In this document: one piece after another, positions 63,488 to 64,000 of the stretch
Layout of the letters: the number at the start of each line of letters is the position of its first letter
How positions within the stretch are numbered: the first letter of the stretch is position 1
From: Methanohalophilus portucalensis
GTDB taxonomy: Archaea > Halobacteriota > Methanosarcinia > Methanosarcinales > Methanosarcinaceae
Direction of reading: 5' to 3'
Assembly: GCF_002761295.1 (NCBI RefSeq)
Contig: NZ_CP017881.1
Span: 1-64,000, forward strand
Length of the DNA: 64,000 bases
The notes under the pieces: model-generated
The model's input: the letters and a program-made list of their open reading frames with translations, nothing else
Told to the model about the DNA's origin: nothing
The model's database searches: none
Made by a program: the position numbers and the translations under genes

Positions 63488-64000
63488 TTAGAGGCTTTTA
63501 AGGGTATCGGCTATCAGGGGGGCTACCGATATAATGCTCTGTGGTTTTTCAAGGGTATCAGTGGATATTATCTCCTTGACGCCAGCATTGTAAAGACGCA
63601 CCACAGCATTGCGTGCAAGTACCGGGTGTATACAGGCAACATATATGTCTGCTGCACCCTGTTCTTTAAGCATAAGGATGGATTCTGCCATGGTACCACC
63701 GGTTGCGATCATGTCGTCCAGCAGTATCAGGTCCCTTCCGCTCACATCAATCTCTTTTTCAGCAATCGTTACACTTTCTCCGCTATGCCTTGTTTTTTCA
63801 AGTTGTTCGTAGGGAATGCCTATATCTGCAGATGCACTTTTTGCAAGTTCGAGGGCACCGGCATCCGGGGATATTATGAGTGGATCTGTCAGGTTCAGGG
63901 AACGTATATGATTCCCGATTAAGTGTGAAGCGTCAAGGTCAAAGGAATCGGCATTGAAATGCTCAAGTATGCTTCTCTCATGTATGTTTACCGTGAAAAC
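63488..64000 (-). CDS. prs: ribose-phosphate pyrophosphokinase, C-terminal part (gene runs off window)
   Basis: The 3' part of prs: 170 codons from the window end to the stop, beginning near VFTVNIHERSILEHFNADSF and containing the PRPP-binding loop DLILLDDMIATGGTMAES and a flexible-loop region. The enzyme makes PRPP from ribose-5-phosphate and ATP, feeding histidine and purine synthesis (hisI, hisH, hisF and purN lie in this window). The 5' end lies beyond 64000. Confidence 0.93.
   Translation of the reverse strand, partial: VFTVNIHERSILEHFNADSFDLDASHLIGNHIRSLNLTDPLIISPDAGALELAKSASADIGIPYEQLEKTRHSGESVTIAEKEIDVSGRDLILLDDMIATGGTMAESILMLKEQGAADIYVACIHPVLARNAVVRLYNAGVKEIISTDTLEKPQSIISVAPLIADTLKSL

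Noticed and set aside
1-64000. CRISPR arrays, cas genes, integrases, tRNA genes
   Set aside because: I found no regularly spaced repeats, no Cas or integrase motifs, and no complete tRNA cloverleaf on either strand.

Overview
This 64 kb window reads as chromosome of a methanogenic archaeon, most likely of the Methanosarcinaceae and perhaps close to Methanohalophilus or Methanolobus (an inference from gene content, not a database match). Supporting signs are archaeal TATA boxes and Shine-Dalgarno sites, archaeal information genes (NAC, ABCE1, Nob1, TiaS, class I LysRS, deoxyhypusine synthase, PdaD), the F420 enzyme CofE, a cobalt/nickel ECF transporter, and a tetrahydrofolate (H4F) enzyme set of the kind known from Methanosarcina barkeri beside the usual methanopterin pathway.

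Layout. A 5S rRNA gene opens the window. From 0.7 to 24.9 kb lies dense housekeeping DNA: a flavoprotein disulfide reductase, NAC, an A-type Fe-S carrier, a degenerate KaiC-like/Mrr-like pair, hisI, a PIN-ATPase-KH protein, UDP-sugar dehydrogenase, hisH, an AIR-synthase-like protein, NfeD plus stomatin, a DHH phosphoesterase, a PRTase regulator, Nob1, a double KaiC-like ATPase, NadE, TiaS, an HTH regulator and the purN-glyA-folD-folP cluster. From about 24.9 to 29.1 kb the DNA is AT-rich and accessory: secreted proteins of unknown function, tiny two-helix membrane proteins, a broken signal peptide and a possible TnpB relic. From 29.2 to 38.6 kb come a hydantoinase-like protein, metV-metF-thiC-cofE, thioredoxin, an MBL-fold nuclease, an EMC6-like membrane protein and ABCE1. 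From 38.6 to 46.2 kb are cell-surface proteins, the cobalt/nickel transporter operon, hisF and a MazG-like protein. A second AT-rich island, about 46.3 to 49.2 kb, holds the same kinds of secreted and small membrane genes and a 251-bp direct repeat. From 49.3 to 64 kb are a PGF-CTERM surface protein, a U32 peptidase, a DNPH1-like hydrolase, lysS with a methyltransferase, pdaD, a PLP decarboxylase and dys, a DtxR/FeoB iron system, a TPD/CDIN1-like protein beside a MagIII-like glycosylase, and the 3' part of prs, which runs off the window.

How the genes work together. GlyA, FolD, MetF/MetV and PurN form an H4F one-carbon route from serine to methylene-, methyl- and formyl-H4F, with a DHPS-like enzyme for pterin synthesis. 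PdaD makes agmatine, which TiaS uses for tRNA-Ile and which can feed the polyamines used by deoxyhypusine synthase. His genes are scattered at three sites. The least explained content is in the two AT-rich islands, where a secreted protein of about 220-250 residues is followed three times by a two-helix membrane protein of about 61-63 residues. That arrangement resembles secreted-peptide/immunity loci, but the function is unproven.
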